64,000 nt of DNA from Ruegeria_C sp041537925 (GCF_041537925.1 NZ_JBGOSH010000002.1:558001-622000); one strand, 5' to 3'. Numbered from the stretch's first letter, positions 18,785 through 28,795 are shown. Program-made: numbers and translations. Notes: generated from the letters alone by a model not told the origin.

Positions 18785-19449
18785 GGCAAATCCTCCAGAC
18801 CAAGCTCGTTGATCGACCCTTCCGGCTGGCGCCGCGCCAAATTCTCGCGCGTCTTGTGATAGGCCCGAAATATCCCTGCTGCCCGGCTGTCATAGGCAAG
18901 GTCGTTTGTCGTCATCACTGTCATATTGAGGCTGAGGCGCACACGCAGAGGGTTGAGTTCCGGATCGAAGCCTTCTTCGACCAGGCTCATATCCGAGATC
19001 AGCACCGGCACGACGCGCGATTGTCCCCAGACAAATAGGACGAGGGGTGCTTTGTTCGGGATAATCTCCAATTCGCCCTGTTGGGCCCGCTCATGGGTGT
19101 CCTTAACGCTTTCGGAAGATGGGTAAAGCACCGCCTCGAGCGCCGCGATCTGGGCATGCAGAGCGACCTCAACCGCCGTCGGGTTGTCATCGGGGAATTC
19201 GAGCTGATCGGTCGCGTCCAATTCAGCCTCGATGCTGATCGTCTCGGTCGGCGGGCCTGTCAGGCGCAGGGCTTCGGCCCGGTCGCCCCCCTCACCTGAG
19301 CCGCGCGCCTGCAGCGACCGCGAGAGACTGTCAGGGTTGTACTGAAAGGCGATCACGCGCTCGACCGCATCGGTTTCGGTGTCGATCAGGACAAAACCAC
19401 CTTGGCGGACGCGCGGAGCACGCGGGGAAGTGCGATATGTGCGAACCAT
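18781..19449 (-). CDS. CIS tube-initiator protein (Afp7/Pvc7 N-terminal domain)
   Basis: 222 aa. VIAFQYNPDSLSRSLQARGS and TETISIEAELDATDQLEF are hallmarks of the CIS_tube domain that starts tube polymerisation on the hub. VLFVWGQSRVVPVLISDMSL and FDPELNPLRVRLSLNMTV follow in the family's usual order. The gene begins 6 nt after the DUF4157-OmpA gene ends. The LysM part of Afp7 is encoded by the next gene. Confidence 0.86.
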   Translation of the reverse strand: MVRTYRTSPRAPRVRQGGFVLIDTETDAVERVIAFQYNPDSLSRSLQARGSGEGGDRAEALRLTGPPTETISIEAELDATDQLEFPDDNPTAVEVALHAQIAALEAVLYPSSESVKDTHERAQQGELEIIPNKAPLVLFVWGQSRVVPVLISDMSLVEEGFDPELNPLRVRLSLNMTVMTTNDLAYDSRAAGIFRAYHKTRENLARRQPEGSINELGLEDLP

Positions 19450-19455
19450 GTGCTG

Positions 19456-20859
19456 CTATTCTCCCCAGATGAACTGATAGGCCCCGACCAGGATGTCGCT
19501 GACGGGGATAAATGTGGTCTCGATACCCTGTCGGCGCAGTTCGAGATCGAAGCGGTCGGCAGCGGTCGGGTGTTCCCAATAGGCGCTTTGGTCCATTGCC
19601 GTGGCGAGGCCCATGTTCGTACCCTTGACAGTAAGCGTCCGGGCCAGATCATTGCCCAAGAGTGGCGAGAGCAGGCCAAAATAAGTGCAAGAGGTCGCCG
19701 CCCAACTGTGCGAGAGGGCAAGGGTCTGATCGACCGACAATTGCCCGCCGCGCCCGTTCAGCGGACGCATGATCTCAACCCAATCCATCTCATCCGTGCC
19801 GGGTGCAAAGGGACAACGCGGGAAAACCGTGGGCAGATTGAGCCGCAGCGGGCCGCCAATGCTCGGATCCGTGTGCGGCCGGTAGAAACCGGGTAAGAAG
19901 CCTGGCGTGCCGGGCCGCGGGAATAGCACCGGCGGGGGCACGGTCGCCCCGACCTCGGGCGCGACCTCGGCTCCTTCCCGATTGGGCTGCGGGTCGGTCG
20001 CGGCGGCGCGCGGGTTCAGCGGCAGGGTCTTGCCATCCTGGCCCTTGGCCCCTTTTGCTACGACTTTCACTCCGACACGCCGGTTCAAGTGACGCTTGTT
20101 GCCAAATGCCTCGGTTTCGCCATGGGCCACCAGCCGCACTTCGGAACCATCGGGCAGATAGGGCAGCAATTCGCGCTTCGCCCGCGCAGCACGGTGCGCA
20201 GAGAGGTTGAGATTGTAGTCCCGTTTGCCTTCCATGCTCGTATAGCCATGCAATTCGACAATGACCGGTTTCTTGAGGTTCGAGAGGGCGTTGACTGCAT
20301 TACCGAGCGCCTTGTCGCCGATATGAATGTCGTCATGTTCGAACAGGATATGCGCTGTCTCCACCGCCTTGCTCACACCCACATCGTAGACGACCTTAGG
20401 CGGCTCGGCCCCGTATCCGCCTTGCGTGGTCTTTTCATCAGCAAGGCTCGCTGCAGGTCCCCCCGCCTGCTTTTGCTGGACGACGTGCAACAGCTCATGT
20501 TCCAACCGTGCGCGCCCCTCTGCAGTCTCGGGCTGCAAGGCACCTGCACCCATATAGATGTGGTGCCCTTCGGTCAGCGCATGCGCCCCACGCTCGCGCA
20601 CGATCTCCTGCGCCATCGCGTCGTCATGCAACCGCACTCCCGACAGATCCGCCCCGAAACGCCGCCCGATCTCTTGCCGCAGGGTTCCAGTAAGAGGCCG
20701 CCCGCTGCCAGATACGCGCGCCGCCGCCCGCGTGCCCGCATCAATCCCGCTGTGCCAAAGGCGTTGGCCCTGCGCCGCAGCCCGCGCCTGGCGTTCGGCG
20801 CGTGCTGCCGGGCGCGCCTCAGCGCGGCCACGCGTGTTATGCCGCGCGCGCTCGGTCAT
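19456..20859 (-). CDS. DUF4157 protein with OmpA-like domain, eCIS-associated
   Basis: 467 aa. A basic, Arg/Ala-rich N-terminus (1-50) precedes a DUF4157 domain (about 52-130: GADLSGVRLHDDAMAQEIVR, then HELLHVVQQ at 121-129 with the HExxH motif). An OmpA-like domain follows at about 158-268 (VELHGYTSMEGKRDYNLNLS; RAARAKREL; GETEAFGNKRHLNRRVGVKV). The C-terminal third (about 300-467) is Pro/Thr-rich, then globular, with LSHSWAATSCTYFGLLSPLL. DUF4157 is a marker of eCIS cargo or scaffold proteins. An OmpA domain usually binds peptidoglycan, so this protein may be a delivered effector or a cell-wall anchor for the particle. Start overlaps the giant gene's stop (ATGA). Confidence 0.8.
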   Translation of the reverse strand: MTERARHNTRGRAEARPAARAERQARAAAQGQRLWHSGIDAGTRAAARVSGSGRPLTGTLRQEIGRRFGADLSGVRLHDDAMAQEIVRERGAHALTEGHHIYMGAGALQPETAEGRARLEHELLHVVQQKQAGGPAASLADEKTTQGGYGAEPPKVVYDVGVSKAVETAHILFEHDDIHIGDKALGNAVNALSNLKKPVIVELHGYTSMEGKRDYNLNLSAHRAARAKRELLPYLPDGSEVRLVAHGETEAFGNKRHLNRRVGVKVVAKGAKGQDGKTLPLNPRAAATDPQPNREGAEVAPEVGATVPPPVLFPRPGTPGFLPGFYRPHTDPSIGGPLRLNLPTVFPRCPFAPGTDEMDWVEIMRPLNGRGGQLSVDQTLALSHSWAATSCTYFGLLSPLLGNDLARTLTVKGTNMGLATAMDQSAYWEHPTAADRFDLELRRQGIETTFIPVSDILVGAYQFIWGE

Positions 20860-23800
20860 GGGGTGACCTTCTTGGTGTTGGGCGAAAGCAGTCTCAACTC
20901 ATGAATATCGATCGCCACAGCCCCGGCCTTGAGTTCCTTGGGCTCATTGCCAGAAATGACCACAAAGCCGCCCGCCGCCAGCCCGTCCTTGGGCGAGTTG
21001 ATCGTGATTGAACCCGTCTTGATCTGCGATCCGCCTTTCGTCGTGACATCGATATTCTGCAGACGCGCACGTTCAGCCCCGAACGAAATCTTGCCATTTG
21101 TGACCTTGCCACCGGGTGTATCGCTGATCTGGATCTGTCCGCCGATCTTCAAGCCCTTGATCCCGTCCGGCGCCAGCTGCAGTTCCCCATGGGTCTCGCC
21201 GGGTTTGCCGAACTTAAAGGGGAAAGCTTTTGAGTTAGACAGGGTCAGGTCCACATCGATCCGCGAGAAATTCACCGGACCAGTATTGACCGGCACGCCT
21301 TCGGGCGGTTTGGGCGTGCCCACGGACGGGTTGATCCGGAAGAGTGCCCGCAAAGGTACGCTCGCCTCGGAAACGCCGGACGGGACCGTGTTCGAGGGCG
21401 GATCGCGCAGGTCGATTTCCGCAAGTGTCGCCCAGTCCGTGTCGACCTCCGGCGTGAAGAGCGTGTTGTAGATCAGCTCGTTCAGTTGCAGATCGATGCT
21501 GTCCGCATCCAAATCCGTGCGCACCGTATCGAGCAGGCTCGCCGCGGTATTGCCTTTCGCCTCCCGGACCAGTCGCTGCACCTGCAATCCCATCTCACGG
21601 ACAACGTTCGAGAGGTTTGCACGCCCGTTGGTGATCGGCATCCGGATCGGGATATCGATTGGTTCCTTGCGGTGGAATGTAATCGCCTCGGTTCGTGAAA
21701 TGAAGATGTGGAAATTGACATGCCCTGAGGCACTGTTCAGCAGCGGTTCGTAGGTCGTGCCGGTCTTTTCTAGAGTTTTGAGTGGATCACTGGCCCCGCC
21801 AGATGCCGATCCGGACGAGGTCATGAATGCCGACAGGTCCGGCGTGTGAACATTTGCGTTCGTGATCTTCAAATGTTTGATGAACAATTCCTTGTCCGTC
21901 GCACCGGGCGCTCCGCTGGCCGAGGGCTTTTCATAGGTCATCTGCATCTCGGGCGTGCCATCGATACTGAGCCCCTGAACCGTCAATTCTGGATCGGTGA
22001 GCTTCAATTCGAAGGTTCCTGTCTTGCCCTTGAGCACCTTTATCCCTTCGGGCGTCAGCGTGATTTTCTCGGCACCCGCATAGGGGCCCTTCCCGCCCGG
22101 ATTGCGCAGGAGCTTAAAGATAAGAGGCATCCCGCTCTTCGCCAGGTCGATCTCGAGCGCGCTGAGTGACGGCGTGTGCAGATCTATCTTGTAGTCCGAC
22201 CCGCCTAAAAACCGTGCATCGATCTTTGCAATCGATAATGCACCTTGGGCATCGAGTGAGCCCTTCAACGCCGCGTTGAACTTGGGCACATCAATCTTGC
22301 CGGTCGTCAGAAGTCCCGTCAGTCCCCAGGCCGTATCTCCCGTGGTTTCGTCGAATTCGGCCTCGACCGTGAAAAGCGACTTGCCATCGGTTTCGCCCAG
22401 TTTCACATCCAGAATTGATGCTTGATGCGTCTCGGGCAGGGTCAGCACGGCGCCCAGAGATTTCAGCGTGACCTCCATCCCCTTTGCCGTGATTTTCGGG
22501 ATCTCAAGTTCAGTGATGCTGATCTTCTGAACCGGCGGTGCATCTTCATGCGTTGATGGATGAAATGCCACTTCGGCGCTGACCTTGATGTCTTCCAGCG
22601 CAATCTCGCCCTTGCCCGCCGGCGTGCCTTTCGCAGGCGGGATCGGCAAGGCAAGGCCCATCGTGGGGCTGTCGACGATCAACTTGTCAAGCGCGACCCG
22701 CTCCACGCGCAGCTTCTTCAGGGTCATGCCCTCGCCGTGGCGATACTCGATGAAGCCGTCGAGCGCCGGCTTGCCGTCTTTGCCCGTGACTTCATCGCCG
22801 GTCTGGATGCCGTCGACATCCACATGCGCTTCCTTACCGCCCGCCTTCACAAGGGCATCCACATGCCCGTCCTTGAAGCGGGCGACGACGCGATCTTTCT
22901 CGAAGAAATCAAGCTGAAGCGCCTTGGCCCCAAGCTCTCCGCGCGCCTCAAGTTTCTTGGCGAAGGCAACGTCGAAAACCGTGTCGAGCTGTTCCATCTT
23001 GACGCTGCCCTTGCTCGGGAAGCCGCCCGACCATTCGAGCCCCGTCACCACGAGGTTCTTGACGACAATACCCTTGGAAGGGCCCGACATCGCCCCGAAA
23101 ACAGCGGTGATCTGTTTTTTGGGGTCGTGGTAGCGGAAATAGCCCGCACTAAGCGTGCCAACCTTCATCGCAGTAACCTTGACCTCTTTCAGATCCCCGT
23201 TCTCATCGCGATTGATGCGACCGGAGAGGCTGAAGCCCTTCAGCGTTGTGTTGCGCTTGGCCTCGAAGAGTGTTCCGCTTTCCGTGCGCCAGCGGAATTT
23301 ACCCAGTCGCAGCAGGTCGAAACTGAGTCCGTGCACGATGATGTCGTCGCCCTCGAATTCAACGTCACCGGCAAGGTTGCGCAAGGCCCGGATCGTGACC
23401 CGGTTATTGCCCAGCACAATTAGGCCGTCGGACAGGTCCATGCCCGCAAAGCGGATTCGACTCAGTGCCTCTTCGACGAAGTCAGCCCTGAGGGCAACAG
23501 CCCCCTCTTTCGCCACACCTTCGGGTTTTTCCTTGTCGTTATTGCCCGACAGCGTGCCTTTCAGCTCATGCGTAATCCCTTTCGGCTTGCCCTCGTCACT
23601 GAGACTCTTGTGGACGATCCCCGCTACGCTCAGGGCATCGATGGTCTTGACCTCAACAAAGGACGGATTCGCCCTTTTCTTTGCCTGAGCATCCTGCTTA
23701 CCCACCGCGCCTTCCTCCGCGCCGGTCTTGCCCTCTGCCGTACCGGTCTTGCCTTCTTCTGCCTCACCTTTGTTGAAGCTCCGCGTGAAGTTGACGATTT

Positions 23801-26800
23801 TGATCCCACCCAACGCACCGCCATTTATGGATACTCTCATGCGCGCAGGCGGCTTCGCTTCTGCGCCTTTTTTCTTCTTTGGCTGCAGCATTGCAGGCGC
23901 GGGCGCCTCATAGGTCAGCGGTCCCTCGCCTCCGTCATAGGAGATCCGCCCAATCTCGCCATCAACCCGTATTGCCGCGAGACTGCGCGCTTTCTCGCCA
24001 TTTTTCTCCTCGGCCCGAGTAGTCACGTGCACGCGCAAATGCGCATTCTCCACTTTGGCAATGCCCGGCGCTTGGATCGTGCTGTCAGCACTTTGCAGCC
24101 ACAAGTCCGTGACACTGAGGCTGCCCAACTCGCTGATATTGATCAGGAAAGCGTCATCTCCATCGCGTTCCACCCGGGCATTCAGGTCAGTGACCTCGAT
24201 GTTTTGCACATGCACGCCAAAGGCTTCGGCAAAGGCCCCCTTGATACTAAGCGACTTGGCCCTGATGCCACCCGACGCCACTAACTCGGCACCCGGTGTC
24301 TCACGCCCGTGAAAGACTTTCTGCAGCATGTTGACAAAAAGCCCGACCGTCAGATGCACCTCGGTTCCCTCGATCGCTTTGATCTCGATGCCGAGTCCCT
24401 TGATGTCACGCAGGGCAATCTTGCCGAAGCTTGCCGTCACATCCGCAGTGGTGCCGATGTTCAGGCCTAATCCGACTTCGCTGGCCTCGATCGTGCCCAC
24501 TTTTATGCGGAAATCTGCGCGCAACTTGTGTCGTAGCCGGGCCAACCTGTCCCGATCGGTCGCCGTCAGTTGCCCGGCCGCGTCGCGTTCAGAAAGTTCG
24601 TGATAGGCCCGAACATCAGGCATCAGCGTGTCAAGCCGCGATCGCATTTGCGTGTAGCGCTGTTCCGTCGGATGGGCCGCAGCCAGATCACCGGCGAGCT
24701 TGGTCATCGACTTGACCATGCTTTCGCTCGGGACATAGACGAAGCCCAGCCCCTTTGCCGAAAGTGTTTTGACCGACAGCGCATAAGCGCCGTCAAATTT
24801 CGATGGCACGCCCCCCGCCGATTCAGCCGCCACGCGCCGCCCGAATAGATCAAGCGTCGCCGGATCGGCCAGCCGGTCGATACCCTTGCTCGCGAGGAGC
24901 TGGAAGGCAGTTTTGCCTGCGCCATGTGCGCTGATCCCGCCAAGCCTCAGCGAATCGAGCTGCACATTCGAATCGAGCCGGTCGAGCACGATTTCGCCCA
25001 CATCAAGGGTCACCCCTAGCACACGCGACCGTTCGTGTTTGATCAGCCGCCGCAATTCCTCTTGCGACAACGATTTGGGATCGTCTGCATGCTTCTTCTT
25101 GAGCTGCTGCCGATCCTTCTCATGGCTCCGCGCGTCGCGCAGGATCCGCTTGGTCTCTGCCTGTTCGTCGCGAAGCTTCTTGCCCTCTTCACCAGCACGT
25201 TCTGTGGCCGACATCGCCTCAAGTTGCCTGGTGATCTGCGCGTCGCGGTTTTCCAGATGCTGGACGGGTGTCGTTGCGACGTTCAGCGCGAAATCCTTGA
25301 TGGTCAGCGCCTTCAAGCCCAACCCTTTATTCGTCGCGAAGCCCTTGATCTCGAGCTTGTCAAATTCAAAGCGCCGCCCAGTCAGGCGATCCCGTGTTTT
25401 GCTGCTGAATGCGTCGCCCAGATGCGAGGCGACCTCAATAAGCCCCAATATGGCCGGGAAGAGCAGCGGCAACGGCAACCAGATACCCCGTGTCTTGCCC
25501 GGCATCTTTTCGTCCGGGGCCCCGTACATTTCCGCTCCCAGGTCGAGTTTCGAAAGCGCCAGCGCCCCAAAGGCAAGTGCCGTTTCCGGCCCGATGAAGC
25601 CCGCGCTTGTAACGTTTAGCCCATCGGCCTCTCCGTCGATCCGCTTGGCCTCCGAGAAGAACCGGTCGCCATAGGTCGTTGTCACCTTCAGCCCCGTCAG
25701 CGAGATTGGGCCCGTGTTCACGCGCCAGCCGCCCATTAAGTCGTTGAAGCCCCCCAACTGCAGGTTCGGCAGGTGCAGGATCATCTGCCGCGCCGGGATA
25801 TCGAAAGTCACTGCAGCCTGGTTTTCGTCCTCTCCGCGCCCTTCGCGCTCACTGCCGCCCTCGGGTGCCTTGAGCGCCGTGTAATCCGCTGCGATTTTCG
25901 CGAGGTTCAGACCCTTTTCGATGTCTACTCGGTAGCCGCTGCCCCGTGGCCCGACGAGCAAATCTGCCCCGAAGAAAAAAAGATCGAGCGCAGAGGTGAT
26001 TGTCGGCAAGGCCCGGATCAGCGCACGTCCCAGTGGTTGCAGGAATTGCAGAGCAGGCAGTGTGGACAGGACAGATGTTGGCAGCGCATCCGGATCCGGT
26101 TCCGTCCGCACTGAACCCGGGCGTTCATCATAAAGCCGGTGGCGCTGCACCACCGGATCGAGTTCCGCAATTTCGAAGGCTTTGCGTACCTTCGAGATAT
26201 CAAAGACCGCAGCGTAATCGCCGTAGGCAATCGCAATACGGATCTGCGCATCGAGCTCGTGCACACGCTTCGCCAACCAGAGGGTTTCGCCCTCCTTCGT
26301 TGCCCGCAAACGTGCCAGCACATCCGCACGGTCCAGCCCGCCCTCGCGTTCGACAAAGAGATGCATGTCGCGGCTCTTGCGCATCCGCTCATGCAGTTCT
26401 GACCAGATCTCATCCATCCCTGGGCCGCCGCTCGCCGCGAGAAACCTCTCTTGTTCATCAAGCGGCAACGCCCGGATCAGAAGGAAGGCCACATAGGCAT
26501 CCCGGTCCGTCACGGCCATGTCCAGCAGGAAGGTCGTCGACATCAGCCGGAACGCGTGATCGCGCAGGTAAAGCGGATCGCGCGCCATGAAGATCAGGTT
26601 GGTGAAGGGCCGGTTTGCCACGTCAAATAGGAACGCATCGGAGAGATCGTCGATCATTGCCGCGATCGCGCCGCTCCGGTCCAGCCGACGGACAAGAAAT
26701 GTGAACTCCGTCGAGGGTCCAGCCGTTTCGCCATCACCCTTTGCAAAGGCCTCGAGCTTACCGAAGAGCGCTTCCGGAAAATCTCCATTGCCTTTGTTGT

Positions 26801-28511
26801 CCTCGGCATATTCCACGATCTTCTGCAGATCCAGGCGCCGTCGGACTGTCGCCTTGTCCTCCTTCTCCAGCAGTGCCGCATAGTCCTTCGCAGTCGAACT
26901 GAATTCGCCGCGCTTGTCCCGACTGACCTCAATGCCGATGAATTCGCCCGACTTGATCAGAGCGCGCGGAACCTCTTCTTCCAACCGCCGGTGGTATTTG
27001 CCCCCCTCGATCTGGCGGAAACGGTATTGCGCCTCAAGCGGCATGACCCGCAGCAGGCGGTAGGCATATTCAGCCTCCCAGTCAAAAACCTTCCAGTCGG
27101 AGAAAAAACCACGCGTCAGAAGCCGCACGACGTCTTCAAGGTTTTTCCAGACCGGACGGGCAGCCATCAGCCCGAAGAAGACACCCGCATATGCATCCGA
27201 GAGCGCATCATCGGTATCCGTGAGGTCAAAAAGCAGTTGCAGCGCGCCGTTCTTCGCCATCCGCTCGGCGATGTAGCGCAGGACGGGTGGTGAATTGCGC
27301 AAGGCACCGCCAAACATCGCAAGCGGATCGTCCCTGCCGCCGCCGTTTTCTTCTTTCTCGGCGCTTGGCTGGCGCCCTGCCTCGGCCCGAATACGCTTGA
27401 GCACATCACGCGCTGTGGCCGCGTTTGCCTTTTCCGACAGATCGAGTTTCGCACGTGAGGCAAGGCTTGCCGCAGCCTCTTTTTGCCCGGTGGTAAGCTC
27501 GGGCTTGTCCTTTTCGTCCAGCGCCCTCTTCTCACCGTCGTGTCGATCGGGTTGGGGCGAACCGAACGGATCAACGAGCCGTTTGGCATAGTCATCGCCG
27601 ACGGACGATTCGAGGATTTCGACCGCCAGATCGTTGCGCTCGGACACAAGCGTGTCGAAAATGAGATCGAAACCGATCAACGCCTCGTCGGTCACTCCGC
27701 CTAGTTGCAATTCCTCGAAGTGATCCACTTCGAACACGTCAATCTGCTTGGCTACAAGTCCGGCATAGGCGGCAAGGATCTGGTCCGGATAAGCGCTGAA
27801 ATGCGGCGAGTTTAGTTCGGTGGGCAGACGCCGCTGCGACGGGATCTCCATCGAGCGCACAAGGGCAGCGGCATCGACAAAGGAAAAGGCCTGCAGGATA
27901 CGCAAGGCGCTCGATACATTGTCGTTCGTCACGATTCCGCGCAACTGGCGGTTCAGTTCGGAACGCGCATCTGCGGCCTCGATGGAAATTTCGCTTTTAC
28001 GAATGTTGATCTCACGCCGCATCTTTGCGGCAGAGGCAGGTTCAGGCCGCGTCGCCTTCGGAGCCGCCTTGGCCGTTGCCGCTTTTACACCCGCGCCCGT
28101 ATCAGCCGCTTTGCCCCGTGGATCGAGCTGGGCCAGCGGCGCCTGCAGTGGCATCAGGGCAGCGGCGCGCGCGCCCATTTTACGAGCTTCGGCCTCTGCA
28201 TCCGCGCTAGGATCGAACAGGGCGCGGGCCTGCATCTGGGCCAGATGGGTCAATTCATGGGCCAATAAGGCGCGTCCGGACCCGGCGCTCGGGTCGAAGG
28301 AGTGTGTATCGAGATGCACTGCACCGCCCAGCACTAGCCCTTTCGCCCCGTGAGCACCCGCAATGCGCCCAGCACTTTCGCCTGTTTTGATGGACACGCC
28401 GGACAGGTCAAGACCCAATTGCTGCGCGAAATCGCGGATTAACTGCCCGGTCAGATCATTGCTTTCCTCGGGTCTTTCGACAGGTTTTGCCTTTCGGTCC
28501 TGATAGCTCAT
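20856..28511 (-). CDS. Giant DUF4157 protein (2551 aa), candidate eCIS cargo
   Basis: The N-terminus (19-95) is a DUF4157 domain with HELTH at residues 85-89 (GRALLAHELTHLAQMQ), the metal-site motif of this family. Residues about 140-850 are mostly helical and charged. From about 870 to 2540 the protein is repetitive: many segments of roughly 30-50 residues pair a beta-strand with an LxxLxxxG-type turn, for example SLSIKGAFAEAFGVHVQNIE and VTDLNARVERDGD. This resembles long beta-solenoid or AsmA/TamB-like bridges, but I cannot assign it to a named family. A charged coiled coil (about 1110-1180) interrupts it. The size and the repeats suggest a delivered toxin or a structural part. There is no obvious C-terminal enzyme motif. 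ATGA coupled at both ends. Confidence 0.75.
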   Translation of the reverse strand: MSYQDRKAKPVERPEESNDLTGQLIRDFAQQLGLDLSGVSIKTGESAGRIAGAHGAKGLVLGGAVHLDTHSFDPSAGSGRALLAHELTHLAQMQARALFDPSADAEAEARKMGARAAALMPLQAPLAQLDPRGKAADTGAGVKAATAKAAPKATRPEPASAAKMRREINIRKSEISIEAADARSELNRQLRGIVTNDNVSSALRILQAFSFVDAAALVRSMEIPSQRRLPTELNSPHFSAYPDQILAAYAGLVAKQIDVFEVDHFEELQLGGVTDEALIGFDLIFDTLVSERNDLAVEILESSVGDDYAKRLVDPFGSPQPDRHDGEKRALDEKDKPELTTGQKEAAASLASRAKLDLSEKANAATARDVLKRIRAEAGRQPSAEKEENGGGRDDPLAMFGGALRNSPPVLRYIAERMAKNGALQLLFDLTDTDDALSDAYAGVFFGLMAARPVWKNLEDVVRLLTRGFFSDWKVFDWEAEYAYRLLRVMPLEAQYRFRQIEGGKYHRRLEEEVPRALIKSGEFIGIEVSRDKRGEFSSTAKDYAALLEKEDKATVRRRLDLQKIVEYAEDNKGNGDFPEALFGKLEAFAKGDGETAGPSTEFTFLVRRLDRSGAIAAMIDDLSDAFLFDVANRPFTNLIFMARDPLYLRDHAFRLMSTTFLLDMAVTDRDAYVAFLLIRALPLDEQERFLAASGGPGMDEIWSELHERMRKSRDMHLFVEREGGLDRADVLARLRATKEGETLWLAKRVHELDAQIRIAIAYGDYAAVFDISKVRKAFEIAELDPVVQRHRLYDERPGSVRTEPDPDALPTSVLSTLPALQFLQPLGRALIRALPTITSALDLFFFGADLLVGPRGSGYRVDIEKGLNLAKIAADYTALKAPEGGSEREGRGEDENQAAVTFDIPARQMILHLPNLQLGGFNDLMGGWRVNTGPISLTGLKVTTTYGDRFFSEAKRIDGEADGLNVTSAGFIGPETALAFGALALSKLDLGAEMYGAPDEKMPGKTRGIWLPLPLLFPAILGLIEVASHLGDAFSSKTRDRLTGRRFEFDKLEIKGFATNKGLGLKALTIKDFALNVATTPVQHLENRDAQITRQLEAMSATERAGEEGKKLRDEQAETKRILRDARSHEKDRQQLKKKHADDPKSLSQEELRRLIKHERSRVLGVTLDVGEIVLDRLDSNVQLDSLRLGGISAHGAGKTAFQLLASKGIDRLADPATLDLFGRRVAAESAGGVPSKFDGAYALSVKTLSAKGLGFVYVPSESMVKSMTKLAGDLAAAHPTEQRYTQMRSRLDTLMPDVRAYHELSERDAAGQLTATDRDRLARLRHKLRADFRIKVGTIEASEVGLGLNIGTTADVTASFGKIALRDIKGLGIEIKAIEGTEVHLTVGLFVNMLQKVFHGRETPGAELVASGGIRAKSLSIKGAFAEAFGVHVQNIEVTDLNARVERDGDDAFLINISELGSLSVTDLWLQSADSTIQAPGIAKVENAHLRVHVTTRAEEKNGEKARSLAAIRVDGEIGRISYDGGEGPLTYEAPAPAMLQPKKKKGAEAKPPARMRVSINGGALGGIKIVNFTRSFNKGEAEEGKTGTAEGKTGAEEGAVGKQDAQAKKRANPSFVEVKTIDALSVAGIVHKSLSDEGKPKGITHELKGTLSGNNDKEKPEGVAKEGAVALRADFVEEALSRIRFAGMDLSDGLIVLGNNRVTIRALRNLAGDVEFEGDDIIVHGLSFDLLRLGKFRWRTESGTLFEAKRNTTLKGFSLSGRINRDENGDLKEVKVTAMKVGTLSAGYFRYHDPKKQITAVFGAMSGPSKGIVVKNLVVTGLEWSGGFPSKGSVKMEQLDTVFDVAFAKKLEARGELGAKALQLDFFEKDRVVARFKDGHVDALVKAGGKEAHVDVDGIQTGDEVTGKDGKPALDGFIEYRHGEGMTLKKLRVERVALDKLIVDSPTMGLALPIPPAKGTPAGKGEIALEDIKVSAEVAFHPSTHEDAPPVQKISITELEIPKITAKGMEVTLKSLGAVLTLPETHQASILDVKLGETDGKSLFTVEAEFDETTGDTAWGLTGLLTTGKIDVPKFNAALKGSLDAQGALSIAKIDARFLGGSDYKIDLHTPSLSALEIDLAKSGMPLIFKLLRNPGGKGPYAGAEKITLTPEGIKVLKGKTGTFELKLTDPELTVQGLSIDGTPEMQMTYEKPSASGAPGATDKELFIKHLKITNANVHTPDLSAFMTSSGSASGGASDPLKTLEKTGTTYEPLLNSASGHVNFHIFISRTEAITFHRKEPIDIPIRMPITNGRANLSNVVREMGLQVQRLVREAKGNTAASLLDTVRTDLDADSIDLQLNELIYNTLFTPEVDTDWATLAEIDLRDPPSNTVPSGVSEASVPLRALFRINPSVGTPKPPEGVPVNTGPVNFSRIDVDLTLSNSKAFPFKFGKPGETHGELQLAPDGIKGLKIGGQIQISDTPGGKVTNGKISFGAERARLQNIDVTTKGGSQIKTGSITINSPKDGLAAGGFVVISGNEPKELKAGAVAIDIHELRLLSPNTKKVTP

Positions 28512-28795
28512 GACAGCACCTGTCGTGCCACGATCTCCGCCAACGCGACGCCTGCATCTTCGGGCAAAAGCCGGCCCTGCACCGGGGCCTCTACCGTCTC
28601 ACGATCGATCTGGCGTGACGAATTCGGAAGGTCTTGACCTTCAAGCGCCCGGGATAGGGCGCTAGTCAGGCTGTCGGCAATGCGCTGCCCCTCCACGCGC
28701 GAGACACCTTCAAGCGTTAGGCGCTCGATGGTCAACGCGAGATACTGGGTCTCGTCACCGCGAGCCATACGCCGACGTCGGGCAAAGCGGGTCAT
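28508..28795 (-). CDS. Small eCIS-associated protein of unknown function
   Basis: 95 aa, starting MTRFARRRRMARGDE, with a basic N-terminus and an amphipathic helical body (YLALTIERLTLEGVSRVEGQ then LTSALSRALEGQDL). The ATG at 28795 overlaps the AAA+ gene's stop and has GGAGGG upstream, so it is preferred over the TTG at 28801. Small genes between the AAA+ ATPase and the first DUF4157 gene recur in eCIS loci; their role is not known to me. Confidence 0.7.
   Translation of the reverse strand: MTRFARRRRMARGDETQYLALTIERLTLEGVSRVEGQRIADSLTSALSRALEGQDLPNSSRQIDRETVEAPVQGRLLPEDAGVALAEIVARQVLS

Noticed and set aside
22560..23423. 287-codon plus-strand frame inside the giant DUF4157 gene
   Set aside because: Antisense shadow with His/Arg-rich nonsense text.
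20856..28511. Giant protein as tape measure
   Set aside because: Length alone would fit, but most of it is beta-repetitive with a DUF4157 start rather than continuous coiled coil, so I left it as candidate cargo.
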